Below are positions 34,074 through 42,321 of a DNA stretch of 64,000 bases, piece after piece. Below the pieces are notes generated by a model. The model searched no databases. It worked only from the letters and a program-made list of their open reading frames with translations, and was not told the origin of the DNA. Both the position numbers and the translations under genes were made by a program. Positions within the stretch are counted from its first letter, which is position 1. Every line of letters starts with the position of its first letter. Source of the stretch: Glutamicibacter nicotianae (GTDB lineage: Bacteria > Actinomycetota > Actinomycetes > Actinomycetales > Micrococcaceae); contig NZ_BJNE01000006.1 in assembly GCF_006539525.1 (NCBI RefSeq), positions 1-64,000 of the forward strand. Reading direction: 5' to 3'.

Positions 34074-34112
34074 AGTGAACTTAGTCACACAAGCGATGTG
34101 CGCTCAGTCACA
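34074..34112. promoter_or_regulatory. Two tandem CRP/GlxR-like sites before DUF485-actP
   Basis: AGTGA-ACTTAG-TCACA (34074-34089) and TGTGC-GCTCAG-TCACA (34097-34112) each match TGTGA-N6-TCACA at 9 of 10 defined positions. Their centres are 23 bp apart, on about the same helix face. The -10/-35 could not be assigned with confidence; the sites end 26 nt before the ATG. A LytTR direct-repeat reading (repeated AGTCACA) is the alternative. Confidence 0.55.
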
Positions 34113-34138
34113 TCACCAACTCGCTCAAGGAGGGCATC

Positions 34139-34483
34139 ATGAGTGCCAACCCGGAACACGACGTCTCTGCCGGCGTTGATTTCGTCAAGGAGAGCCAATC
34201 CGAGGAATTCCAGGAACTGCGCAAGACCCACCGCAGCTTCGTCTTCCCGATGGCCATCTTCTTCCTCGTCTGGTATTTCGCCTATGTGCTGCTGGCCGAC
34301 TACTTCCATGACTTCATGTCCATCAAGGTCCTCGGCAATATCAACATGGGTATTGTTCTCGGGTTGCTGCAGTTCGTGTCGACATTCGCGATCACCGCTG
34401 CCTACGTCAGCTTCTCGAATAAGAAGCTCGACCCGAAGGCAACCAAGATCCGTGAGCGCCTTGAGCGCGAGGGAGTGAACTAA
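34139..34483 (+). CDS. DUF485 family small membrane protein
   Basis: This 114-residue protein has a charged N terminus, two helices (FVFPMAIFFLVWYFAYVLLA and the VLGLLQFVSTFAITAAYVSF segment) and a basic tail. It is the typical DUF485 (YjcH-like) partner encoded immediately before acetate symporters. AAGGAGG lies 7 nt before the ATG. Its stop codon is directly followed by the actP ATG with no spacer, indicating coupled expression. Confidence 0.9.
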   Translation: MSANPEHDVSAGVDFVKESQSEEFQELRKTHRSFVFPMAIFFLVWYFAYVLLADYFHDFMSIKVLGNINMGIVLGLLQFVSTFAITAAYVSFSNKKLDPKATKIRERLEREGVN

Positions 34484-36109
34484 ATGAACCAGCTCAGCAT
34501 CCTGGCCCAGGCCGCAGGCGAGTCGACCCAGGTCGGCAACCCCCTGGTCAATATCGCCATCTTCCTGGCCTTCGTGGGCGTCACCTTGGTGATCGTGCTC
34601 CGTGCCTCCAAGAACAACAAGACCGCAGCCGACTACTACGCCGGCGGCCGCTCCTTCAGCGGAACGCAGAACGGCACCGCCATTGCTGGCGACTACCTCT
34701 CGGCGGCATCCTTCCTGGGCATTGTCGGCGCTATCGCCATCCAGGGCTACGACGGCTTCCTCTACTCGATCGGCTTCCTGGTCGCCTGGCTGGTTGCCTT
34801 GCTCCTGGTCGCAGAGCTGCTGCGCAACACCGGCAAGTTCACCATGGCCGACGTGCTGTCCTTCCGCCTCAAGCAGCGCCCGGTGCGCATCGCTGCGGCG
34901 ATCTCCACCCTCGCGGTGTGCGTCTTCTACCTGCTGGCGCAGATGGCTGGCGCAGGTGCGCTGGTATCCCTGCTGCTGGGCATCGACGAGAAGTTCGGCC
35001 AGTCTCTGGTGATCGTCATCGTTGGCGCACTGATGATCCTCTACGTGCTGGTAGGCGGCATGAAGGGCACCACCTGGGTGCAGATCATCAAGGCCTGCCT
35101 GCTGATTGCCGGCGCGCTGATCATGACCGTGTGGACGCTGGCCCTGTTCGGCTTCAACTTCTCCGAACTGCTGGGCAAGGCAGCTGAAGTGGCCGGCAAC
35201 CCGGAGATCCTGAACCCGGGCATGAAGTACGGCGTTTCGGAAACCTCCAAGCTGGACTTCATCTCGCTGGCACTGGCCCTGGTGCTGGGCACCGCAGGCC
35301 TGCCGCACGTGCTGATGCGCTTCTACACCGTTCCTACCGCCAAGGAAGCCCGCAAGTCGGTGGTCTGGGCCATCTGGCTGATCGGCGCCTTCTACCTGTT
35401 CACCCTGGTGCTGGGCTTCGGTGCCGGCGCGCTGATCGGCCCGGAGCGGATCCAGGCGGCTCCCGGTGGCGTGAACTCGGCGGCACCGCTGCTGGCCTAC
35501 GAACTGGGCGGCACCGTCCTGCTGGGCCTGATCTCCGCGGTGGCCTTCGCAACCATCCTCGCGGTGGTTGCCGGCCTGACCATCACCGCAGCCGCTTCCT
35601 TCGCCCACGATGTGTACGCCTCGGTGATCGCCAAGGGCAAGTCCACCCCGGAGAAGGAAATGAAGGTGGCTCGCCGCACGGTTCTGGTGATCGGCGTCTT
35701 CGCCATCGCCGGCGGCATCGGCGCCCAGGGCCAGAACGTGGCCTTCCTGGTAGCACTGGCCTTCGCGGTGGCAGCCTCGGCAAACCTGCCGACCATCCTG
35801 TACTCGCTGTTCTGGAAGGGCTTCAAGACCCGCGGTGCAGTCTGGTCCATGTACGGCGGCCTCGGCTCGGCCCTGCTCCTGATCATCATCTCGCCGGTCT
35901 TCTCCGGTTCGGAAACCTCGATGATCCCGAGCATCGACATGGCGATCTTCCCGCTGGCCAACCCGGGCATCGTCTCGATTCCATTGGCCTTCTTCCTGGG
36001 CTGGCTGGGCTCGGTCACCGATAAGGGTGTCGAGGACATCACCAAGCAGGCGGAAATGGAAGTCCGTTCGCTGACCGGTGTCGGTGCTGAAAAGGCTGTC
36101 GACCACTAG
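34484..36109 (+). CDS. actP: Cation/acetate symporter
   Basis: This 541-residue SSS-family protein has about 13 helices. ActP-like sequence includes DYYAGGRSFSGTQNGTAIAG, GDYLSAASFLGIVGAIAIQG and LGTAGLPHVLMRFYTVPTAK. It imports acetate and related monocarboxylates with sodium. The DUF485 gene abuts it. Codon use is strongly biased toward C/G third positions, consistent with high expression. Terminated by a strong hairpin at 36140-36181. CRP-like sites upstream suggest carbon-source control. Confidence 0.93.
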   Translation: MNQLSILAQAAGESTQVGNPLVNIAIFLAFVGVTLVIVLRASKNNKTAADYYAGGRSFSGTQNGTAIAGDYLSAASFLGIVGAIAIQGYDGFLYSIGFLVAWLVALLLVAELLRNTGKFTMADVLSFRLKQRPVRIAAAISTLAVCVFYLLAQMAGAGALVSLLLGIDEKFGQSLVIVIVGALMILYVLVGGMKGTTWVQIIKACLLIAGALIMTVWTLALFGFNFSELLGKAAEVAGNPEILNPGMKYGVSETSKLDFISLALALVLGTAGLPHVLMRFYTVPTAKEARKSVVWAIWLIGAFYLFTLVLGFGAGALIGPERIQAAPGGVNSAAPLLAYELGGTVLLGLISAVAFATILAVVAGLTITAAASFAHDVYASVIAKGKSTPEKEMKVARRTVLVIGVFAIAGGIGAQGQNVAFLVALAFAVAASANLPTILYSLFWKGFKTRGAVWSMYGGLGSALLLIIISPVFSGSETSMIPSIDMAIFPLANPGIVSIPLAFFLGWLGSVTDKGVEDITKQAEMEVRSLTGVGAEKAVDH

Positions 36110-36139
36110 CCGGGAATAGCGGCAAAGCGCAAAAGCAGA

Positions 36140-36181
36140 GTTCCGGGAACCAGCCAGCAGGCTGGTTCCCGGAACTTTTTT
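36140..36181 (+). terminator. Strong intrinsic terminator after actP
   Basis: A 16-bp stem (GTTCCGGGAACCAGCC at 36140-36155 and its complement at 36160-36175) is followed by six T. Confidence 0.95.
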
Positions 36182-36195
36182 GCTGCCCTGGAGCG

Positions 36196-36669
36196 CTATG
36201 CGTTGCCGGAGAGCGAGTGCTGGAGCAGGGCGGTGGTGCGGTAGGGGACGAGCTCGGCCATGGACAGCGCCGAATCCGCGCGATTCACCCCGTCGATATG
36301 CAGCAGCTGGCCGTGCACCCGGAACAGTTCCTCGGCGTCCTTGGCAGCTACCCGCACCAGGATGTCGGCAGAGCCGGTGAGGCCGTGCGCCTCAAGCACC
36401 TCGGGGATGGCTTCAAGCTTTGCGGCAATGTCGCCCAGGCAGCGCTGGTCGACGTGCAGCTCGACAAAGGACAGCAGCCCGTAGCCCAGGACTTCGGGCG
36501 GGATGCGGCGGTCGATGGAATCAAGCACCTCGTTTTCCAGGCGGGTCATCCGCGTCTGCACTGTATTGCGCCCGAGGTTCAAGGCCGTGGCAATGGCTGC
36601 GCCGGTGCGCTTGGCAGCGCTGGAAAGCGCAAGCAGGATGCGCCGGTCGGTGGTGTCCAGAAGTTGCAT
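36196..36669 (-). CDS. Lrp/AsnC-family regulator
   Basis: This 157-residue protein has an N-terminal winged HTH (LLDTTDRRILLALSSAAKRT, RNTVQTRMTRLE) and a C-terminal RAM ligand-binding domain (SFVELHVDQRCLGDIAAKLE, GSADILVRVAAKD). It diverges from the branched-chain keto-acid dehydrogenase operon. Pseudomonas BkdR, an Lrp relative, activates bkd genes in response to branched-chain amino acids, so the same role is likely. ATG at 36669 follows TAACGT by 7 nt, with no ribosome-binding site; an in-frame TTG at 36702 is the alternative. Confidence 0.88.
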   Translation of the reverse strand: MQLLDTTDRRILLALSSAAKRTGAAIATALNLGRNTVQTRMTRLENEVLDSIDRRIPPEVLGYGLLSFVELHVDQRCLGDIAAKLEAIPEVLEAHGLTGSADILVRVAAKDAEELFRVHGQLLHIDGVNRADSALSMAELVPYRTTALLQHSLSGNA

Positions 36670-36752
36670 AATGTGCACGTTAGCATCCCCAACGGCAATC
36701 AAACAGTGCGTTTTGCTCTAATTTTAAAAACACCATTGTGCATCCTGCCTTG

Positions 36753-36768
36753 CGTGAGTAGCATCACA
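36753..36768. promoter_or_regulatory. CRP/GlxR-like site in the lrp-bkd intergenic region
   Basis: CGTGA-GTAGCA-TCACA matches TGTGA-N6-TCACA at 9 of 10 positions. It is about 60 nt before the E1 alpha start. Confidence 0.5.
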
Positions 36769-36778
36769 TTAAGCGGCG

Positions 36779-36791
36779 TTTGAGAATCAAA
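36779..36791. promoter_or_regulatory. Palindrome TTTGAGAATCAAA
   Basis: A 13-bp inverted repeat (TTTGA-GAA-TCAAA) lies between the CRP-like site and the E1 alpha gene. It is a candidate operator for the divergent Lrp-family protein. No consensus is available to test by eye. Confidence 0.35.
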
Positions 36792-36828
36792 ACCCGCAAC
36801 CGACTACGTGAGAGTAAGGATGCCGATC

Positions 36829-37935
36829 GTGTCCACACAGCACATTGACGTAGCCGCCGGATGCCTACCCACGCATCAGCTGCTGAACGTCGACGGGAAA
36901 CGAATCCCGGACGAAGAACTTGACCACTATCTCAAGGACCTCAAGGAAGCGGACCTTGCGGATTTCCTGCGCGACATGGTTGTCCTGCGCCGCATGGACA
37001 ATGAAGCCACCGCCTTGCAACGCCAGGGCCAGCTGGGCCTGTGGGCTCCGCTGCTCGGCCAGGAGGCCGCGCAAATCGGCTCCGTGCGGGCCACCAATGA
37101 CGACGACTTCATTTTCCCCTCCTACCGCGAGCATGGTGTCGCCTGGGCCAGGGGAGTGAAGGCAGAGGACCTGCTCAGCGTGTGGCGCGGAGCGCAGGCC
37201 AGCGGCTGGGATCCGAATGAAGTCAATATCGCCTGCCAGCAGATTGTCATCGGCTCGCAGGCCCTGCACGCCGCCGGGTACGGAATGGGCATCAAATTCG
37301 ATGGCGGCAAGCAAGTCTCCGTAGCCTACTTCGGCGATGGCGCCACCAGCCAGGGCGACGTGAACGAAGCCATGGTCTTCGCCGCCAGCTACCAGGCACC
37401 GGTGCTGTTCTTCTGCCAGAACAACCAGTGGGCAATCTCAGAACCGGTCGCCCTGCAAAGCCGCACCCAGATTGCCGACCGCGCCCACGGTTTCGGGCTG
37501 AAGACCTGGCGGGTGGATGGCAACGACATCCTGGCCGTCTACGCCGCCACCAAGGCCGCGCTGAACCATGCCCGCCATGGCCTGGGCCCGGCTTTTATCG
37601 AAGCGGTCACCTACCGCATGGGCTCGCACACCACCGCCGATGATCCAACCCGCTACCGCAAGAGCGAGCAGCTCGAAGAGTGGAAGGCCAAGGATCCCAT
37701 CGACCGCCTGGTGAAGTACTTGCATGAGATGGGTGCCGATGTGCAGTCCTACGAGCAGCGCGCGCAGAACGCCGCCGATGACCTCGCCGCGAAGCTTCGC
37801 GAGGCGATCACCAGCATGGAAGATCCCAAGGCCGAAGAGCTGTTCACCAATGTGTACGCAGAAAAGCATGAGCCAACCGAACGCGCAGCCAAGAACTACC
37901 TTGACTACTTGGCAGATTTTGAAGGTGGAGAGTAA
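36829..37935 (+). CDS. bkdA: 2-oxoacid dehydrogenase E1 alpha subunit (branched-chain type likely)
   Basis: The 368-residue thiamine-diphosphate-dependent E1 alpha subunit decarboxylates the 2-oxo acid. The ThDP motif runs from YFGDGATSQGDVNEAMVFAA to the NN of FFCQNNQWAIS. FPSYREHGVAWARG and TYRMGSHTTADDPTRYR are typical of the two-subunit E1 class shared by branched-chain 2-oxoacid and Gram-positive pyruvate dehydrogenases. The divergent Lrp regulator favours the branched-chain enzyme. GTG at 36829 is preferred: AAGGA is 8 nt upstream, whereas no site serves the ATG at 36820 or GTG at 36808. Confidence 0.88.
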   Translation: MSTQHIDVAAGCLPTHQLLNVDGKRIPDEELDHYLKDLKEADLADFLRDMVVLRRMDNEATALQRQGQLGLWAPLLGQEAAQIGSVRATNDDDFIFPSYREHGVAWARGVKAEDLLSVWRGAQASGWDPNEVNIACQQIVIGSQALHAAGYGMGIKFDGGKQVSVAYFGDGATSQGDVNEAMVFAASYQAPVLFFCQNNQWAISEPVALQSRTQIADRAHGFGLKTWRVDGNDILAVYAATKAALNHARHGLGPAFIEAVTYRMGSHTTADDPTRYRKSEQLEEWKAKDPIDRLVKYLHEMGADVQSYEQRAQNAADDLAAKLREAITSMEDPKAEELFTNVYAEKHEPTERAAKNYLDYLADFEGGE

Positions 37936-37937
37936 CC

Positions 37938-38939
37938 GTGGCAACCACCATGCTCAAGGCGCTGAACAAGTCGCTGCACGATGCGCTGGACCAGGACGAG
38001 AAGGTCATCCTGCTCGGCGAAGACATCGGAACCCTCGGTGGAGTCTTCCGGGTCACCGATGGGCTGAAATCCAAATTCGGCGAGCACCGCGTCGTCGATA
38101 CCCCGCTGGCAGAATCCGGAATTGTCGGCAGCGCCATCGGCCTGGCCTATCGAGGCTATCGCCCGGTGGTGGAGATCCAGTTCGACGGCTTCACCTACCC
38201 GGCCTTCGACCAGCTGGTGTCCCAGCTGGCCAAGCTGCACTACCGTTCGCGGGGACGGGTGAAGATGCCGGTCACCGTCCGCATTCCCTATGGCGGAGGA
38301 ATCGGCTCGCCGGAGCACCACTCCGAATCGCCCGAAGCCTACTTCGCCCACACAGCAGGCCTGCGGGTCTTCGCGCCATCGAGCGTCGAGGATGCCTACT
38401 CCATGCTGCGCCAGGCCATCGCTTGCGATGATCCGGTGATCTTCTTCGAGCCGAAGCGCCGCTACCACGAAAAAACCACCGCGGAACTTCTCCCCCCGGC
38501 GCCCGATGCATCGCCCAAGGCAAAGATCGTTCGCCCCGGCGAGGACGTCACCGTGGTCGGCTATGGACCCACCACCTACACCCTGGTCGATGCGGCCAAG
38601 GCCGCGGAAGATGAAGGCACCAGCCTGGAGGTCATCGACCTGCGCACGCTGGATCCGCTGGACATCGACACCGTGGCCGAATCCGTCAAGCGCACCGGCA
38701 AGCTGGTGGTGGTCCACGAGGCCAGCCGGACCAGCGGCATTGGCGCGGAGATCTGCGCCGAAATCACCGAGCGCTGCTTCGACTACCTGGAGCATGCCCC
38801 CTTGCGCGTCACCGGATTCGACATCCCGTATCCGCCATCGCGGCTCGAAAGCCACCACCTGCCCGACTTGGATCGAGTGATGCACGCGGTCGACACCGTG
38901 ATGCGCCACCACGAGGCAACCGAAGGAGCTGCCAAGTGA
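37938..38939 (+). CDS. bkdB: 2-oxoacid dehydrogenase E1 beta subunit
   Basis: This 333-residue transketolase-type beta subunit pairs with E1 alpha. Conserved segments are VILLGEDIGTLGGVFRVTDG, DTPLAESGIVGSAIGLAYRG, MPVTVRIPYGGGIGSPEHHS and GYGPTTYTLVDAA. It begins with GTG 2 nt after the E1 alpha stop, with GGTGGAG upstream. Its TGA overlaps the E2 ATG by one base. Confidence 0.92.
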   Translation: MATTMLKALNKSLHDALDQDEKVILLGEDIGTLGGVFRVTDGLKSKFGEHRVVDTPLAESGIVGSAIGLAYRGYRPVVEIQFDGFTYPAFDQLVSQLAKLHYRSRGRVKMPVTVRIPYGGGIGSPEHHSESPEAYFAHTAGLRVFAPSSVEDAYSMLRQAIACDDPVIFFEPKRRYHEKTTAELLPPAPDASPKAKIVRPGEDVTVVGYGPTTYTLVDAAKAAEDEGTSLEVIDLRTLDPLDIDTVAESVKRTGKLVVVHEASRTSGIGAEICAEITERCFDYLEHAPLRVTGFDIPYPPSRLESHHLPDLDRVMHAVDTVMRHHEATEGAAK

Positions 38940-40303
38940 TGACCGCCCACACCTTCAAACTCCCGGATCTCGGCGAAGGGCTCACCGAATCCGAGGTGCT
39001 GAATTGGAAGATCAAGGTTGGCGAGCATGTTGCGCTCAACCAGATCATTGCCGAGGTCGAAACCGCCAAGGCAGTCGTTGAACTTCCCTCGCCCTTTGCC
39101 GGGTTCGTCCAGGCCCTGCACGCCACCGAAGGCGAAACCGTGCAGGTCGGCGGTCCGCTGGTCACTTTCGACCAGGAGCCCGGCGGTTCCGGCGAGCAGC
39201 CGGCAGCGCCTGATTCGGCGCAACAGGAGCAAAGCAAGGCCGGCGAACGCACCCCCACCCTGGTTGGCTACGGTGCGCCGGCAGATACCGGAAACCGTCC
39301 GAAGCGCAAAGCCCGAGGCTCGCGCAACCCGGAAGCTGTGCCAGCACCTGCACCAGCAGCTTCGGCACCAGTTGCATCCCAGCCGGCTGACGGGCCGGGC
39401 ACCCATGAACGTGAACAGCATGCGGTGACCAGGTGCACCCCGCCGGTACGCAAGCTGGCACGCGATCACGGGGTCGATATTTCGGCGCTCGCCGGCAGCG
39501 GCGAGGACGGCTTGGTGCTGCGCCGGGATGTCCAGCAGGCCATCGACTCCGCCGGTGCCAGCACGCCAGCGGCCAAGGACAGCGAATCCATGTCTCCGCC
39601 AGACGCGGATCGCCATGTGAAGATCACCGCGGTCCGCAGGGCCACGGCCAAGGCCATGGTGCAGTCGGCGTTTACCGCACCGCATGCCACCGAGTTCCTC
39701 ACGGTTGATGTCACCGAATCCATGGAGCTGCTGGAGCGCATGCGGTCGCATCGACTGCTCAAGAACCTGAAGCTCAACATCACAACGCTGGCAGCGCTCG
39801 TGGTGACGAGACTGTTGAAGACTTATCCCGCGCTGAACTCGACGTGGGATGAAAAAGCTGACGAAATCATTGAATTCGGGTCAGTGAATCTGGGCATGGC
39901 CGTGGCAAGTGACCGCGGTCTGCTGGTTCCGGTGCTGAAAAATGCCCAAGCTAAGACGCTGCCAGTATTGGCTGCCGAACTCAGCGGGATTATTCTCCAG
40001 GGCCGCGAAGGAACATTGTCACCAGCCCAATTGACCGGTGGCACCTTCTCCATCACCAACGTGGGGGTTTTCGGCGTGGATGCCGGCACCCCGATTCTTC
40101 CTCCGGGGCAGGCAGGAATTCTGGCACTAGGCCAAGTGAAGCGCAGGCCTTGGGAATACCAAGACCAAGTGGCACTTCGCCATACGATGACACTCGCATT
40201 GTCCTTCGATCACAGAGTGGTCGACGGCAAAGAAGCAAGCGAGTTCCTCGCAGGTGTCGGCTCGGTGCTGGAGGACCCCGGAATGATGAATATTTTTATT
40301 TGA
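38939..40303 (+). CDS. bkdC: Dihydrolipoamide acyltransferase E2
   Basis: E2 (454 residues) has three domains. A single lipoyl domain carries the lipoylated lysine in VETAKAVVELP (about K44). A Pro/Ala linker of about 80 residues follows, then a peripheral subunit-binding domain (TPPVRKLARDHGVDISALAG). The C-terminal catalytic domain has SFDHRVVDGKEASEFL with the catalytic His. It transfers the branched acyl group to CoA. No E3 (lipoamide dehydrogenase) gene is in the operon, so a shared E3 elsewhere is assumed. Confidence 0.92.
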   Translation: MTAHTFKLPDLGEGLTESEVLNWKIKVGEHVALNQIIAEVETAKAVVELPSPFAGFVQALHATEGETVQVGGPLVTFDQEPGGSGEQPAAPDSAQQEQSKAGERTPTLVGYGAPADTGNRPKRKARGSRNPEAVPAPAPAASAPVASQPADGPGTHEREQHAVTRCTPPVRKLARDHGVDISALAGSGEDGLVLRRDVQQAIDSAGASTPAAKDSESMSPPDADRHVKITAVRRATAKAMVQSAFTAPHATEFLTVDVTESMELLERMRSHRLLKNLKLNITTLAALVVTRLLKTYPALNSTWDEKADEIIEFGSVNLGMAVASDRGLLVPVLKNAQAKTLPVLAAELSGIILQGREGTLSPAQLTGGTFSITNVGVFGVDAGTPILPPGQAGILALGQVKRRPWEYQDQVALRHTMTLALSFDHRVVDGKEASEFLAGVGSVLEDPGMMNIFI

Positions 40304-40323
40304 TTCAAAGTAAATCATGACCG

Positions 40324-40342
40324 GGCTGAAGTAAATTCAGCC
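40324..40342 (+). terminator. Weak hairpin after E2
   Basis: GGCTGAA-GTAAA-TTCAGCC forms a 7-bp stem 20 nt after the E2 stop, without a T-run. Confidence 0.4.
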
Positions 40343-40424
40343 GGGTGAATAAACCGATTTCAAGCATTGCTTTCATGACTATTCATTGGTTGTTTCGCAA
40401 TGTTTGATGTAATCTCATTCACTA

Positions 40425-40440
40425 CGTGCTATAGCTCACG
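40425..40440. promoter_or_regulatory. Degenerate CRP/GlxR-like site before the first opp operon
   Basis: CGTGC-TATAGC-TCACG matches TGTGA-N6-TCACA at 7 of 10 positions and has the central TA preferred by GlxR. It lies 60 nt before the binding-protein start. Weak on its own. Confidence 0.3.
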
Positions 40441-40499
40441 CTTGCCTGCACGGCTCTGCGAAATGCAGAAGCAGCAACGATCTGTTGAGGAGAAATAGG

Positions 40500-42131
40500 A
40501 TGCGATACTCGCACGCATCTAAGGCTGTCGTTTTATCTGCAGCCTTGGCGCTGACCCTGTCCGCTTGTGGCGGCGGTTCGACCGAAACCGCCGGTGGCGA
40601 AGGTGACGGCTCGTATGTCGTAACCGCAAACACCACCGAACCGCAGAATGGCCTTCTGCCGGCTAACACCAACGAAGTTGGCGGCGGTCGCGTCATGGAC
40701 CTGATCTTCACCGGCCTGGTCAGCTACGACGCCAAGGGCGCGCCGGTCAATGAACTCGCCGAGTCCATCGAAACCGAAGACTCCCAGAACTACACCATCA
40801 AGCTGAAGGCCGGACAGACCTTCTCCGATGGATCCCCAGTAACTGCTGCTTCGTTCGTGGATGCCTGGAACTTCGGTGCCGCAGCCAAGAACGCGCAGTT
40901 GAACTCGTACTTCTTCGAGTCCATCAAGGGCTTCGACGAGGTCAACAAGGAAGGCTCCAAGAAGGATGAGATGGAGGGCCTGAAGGTCGTGGATGACACC
41001 ACCTTCACCGTCGAGCTGTCCCAGCCTGAGTCCGACTTCCCGCTGCGCTTGGGCTACACCGCATTCATGCCATTGCCTGAAGCGGCATTCGAGGATCCAA
41101 AGGCCTTCGGCGAAAAGCCAGTTGGCAACGGCCCTTACAAGTTGACCGAATGGAACCACGACGTCAACCTGAAGCTGGAAGTCAACGAAAGCTACGAGGG
41201 CCCACGCGAAGCCCAGAACGGCGGCATCGACTTCAAGGTCTACCAGTCCACGGACTCGGCCTACAGCGATCTGCTCTCCAATAACTTGGATGTGCTGGAC
41301 CAGATCCCGCCAAGCTCTCTGGCTTCGTACGAGACTGACCTGGGCGACCGCTCGGTCAACTCGCCATACGCCGGCAACGCAACCATCACCATCCCGGGCT
41401 ACCTGGACCACTTCAAGCAGGGCGAAGAGGGCAACCTGCGCCGTGCTGCGATCTCCCGGGCCATTGACCGCCAGCTGATCATCGACAAGGTGTACCAGGG
41501 CGGCAAGGTCAAGGCCGACGACTTCACCGCACCAGTGCTCGAAGGCTACAGCGCAGACATTCCAGGCAGCGAAGTCCTGGACTTCGATGCAGCTGAAGCC
41601 AAGAAGCTGTGGGAACAGGCTGATGAAATCAGCAAGTGGGACTCCGGCGACGAATTCTCCATCGGCTACAACGTCGACGGCGCTGGCAACAAGGAATACG
41701 TCGAAGCTGTCGTCAACCAGCTGAAGAGCAACCTGGGCATCAATGCAGTTGCCCAGCCATTCTCGTCATTCAAGGAATTGCGCGAGAAGGTCACCAGCTA
41801 CAAGATGACCGGTGCATTCCGTACCGGTTGGCAGGCCGACTACCCATCGCTGTACAACTTCCTTGGTCCGCTATTCGGCACCGGGGCCGGCTCGAACGAT
41901 GGCAAGTACTCCAGCAAGGAATTCGACGACAAGCTGGCCGAGGGCCTGTCGGCCACGGATCCTGCCGAGGGCGCAAAGATCTTCAACGAGGCACAGGAGA
42001 TCTTGTTCAAGGATCTGCCAGCCATCCCGCTGTGGTACCAGGCAGTCCAGGGTGGTTGGAGCGAGAACGTGGATAACGTCGAGTTCGGGTGGAACGGTGT
42101 TCCGCTGTACCAGCAAATCACTGGCAAATAA
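40500..42131 (+). CDS. Peptide ABC transporter substrate-binding lipoprotein (SBP family 5), system 1
   Basis: This 543-residue lipoprotein has signal MRYSHASKAVVLSAALALTL and lipobox LSAC with Cys23. The mature protein is a family 5 (DppA/OppA) binding protein: GGRVMDLIFTGLVSYDAKG, DGSPVTAASFVDAWN, PVGNGPYKLTEWNHDV, RRAAISRAIDRQLIIDKVYQ. It delivers oligopeptides to the permeases encoded downstream. ATG at 40500 has GAGGAG upstream. Codon bias is strong (many CCA/GCA codons), suggesting high expression compared with the permeases. Confidence 0.93.
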   Translation: MRYSHASKAVVLSAALALTLSACGGGSTETAGGEGDGSYVVTANTTEPQNGLLPANTNEVGGGRVMDLIFTGLVSYDAKGAPVNELAESIETEDSQNYTIKLKAGQTFSDGSPVTAASFVDAWNFGAAAKNAQLNSYFFESIKGFDEVNKEGSKKDEMEGLKVVDDTTFTVELSQPESDFPLRLGYTAFMPLPEAAFEDPKAFGEKPVGNGPYKLTEWNHDVNLKLEVNESYEGPREAQNGGIDFKVYQSTDSAYSDLLSNNLDVLDQIPPSSLASYETDLGDRSVNSPYAGNATITIPGYLDHFKQGEEGNLRRAAISRAIDRQLIIDKVYQGGKVKADDFTAPVLEGYSADIPGSEVLDFDAAEAKKLWEQADEISKWDSGDEFSIGYNVDGAGNKEYVEAVVNQLKSNLGINAVAQPFSSFKELREKVTSYKMTGAFRTGWQADYPSLYNFLGPLFGTGAGSNDGKYSSKEFDDKLAEGLSATDPAEGAKIFNEAQEILFKDLPAIPLWYQAVQGGWSENVDNVEFGWNGVPLYQQITGK

Positions 42132-42183
42132 GTTCCCTTCAGCTTCCGACCAAGTCAGACCGGATAGAAGCTGAAAACGCGCT

Positions 42184-42215
42184 AAGGGAGACCCGAGAAC
42201 AACAGGGTCTCCCTT
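42184..42215 (+). terminator. Intra-operon hairpin between binding protein and permease (system 1)
   Basis: AAGGGAGACCC / GGGTCTCCCTT gives an 11-bp stem with a 10-nt loop, followed by TT. It probably limits read-through, so binding protein exceeds permease. Confidence 0.65.
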
Positions 42216-42321
42216 TGGCGTGTTTGTCCTGCCTCGCAAAAACAAACGTCGAATTACTTATCGACGGAAAGAGGATGAAAATGGCCCTGTGCCCTCACGT
42301 GTCTCGAGGTGAGATGCAAGC

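Noticed and set aside
34085-36106. 673-codon open frame antisense to actP and DUF485
   Set aside because: It is a frame shadow of strongly GC3-biased actP; the translation is His/Gln/Gly-rich with no family motifs.
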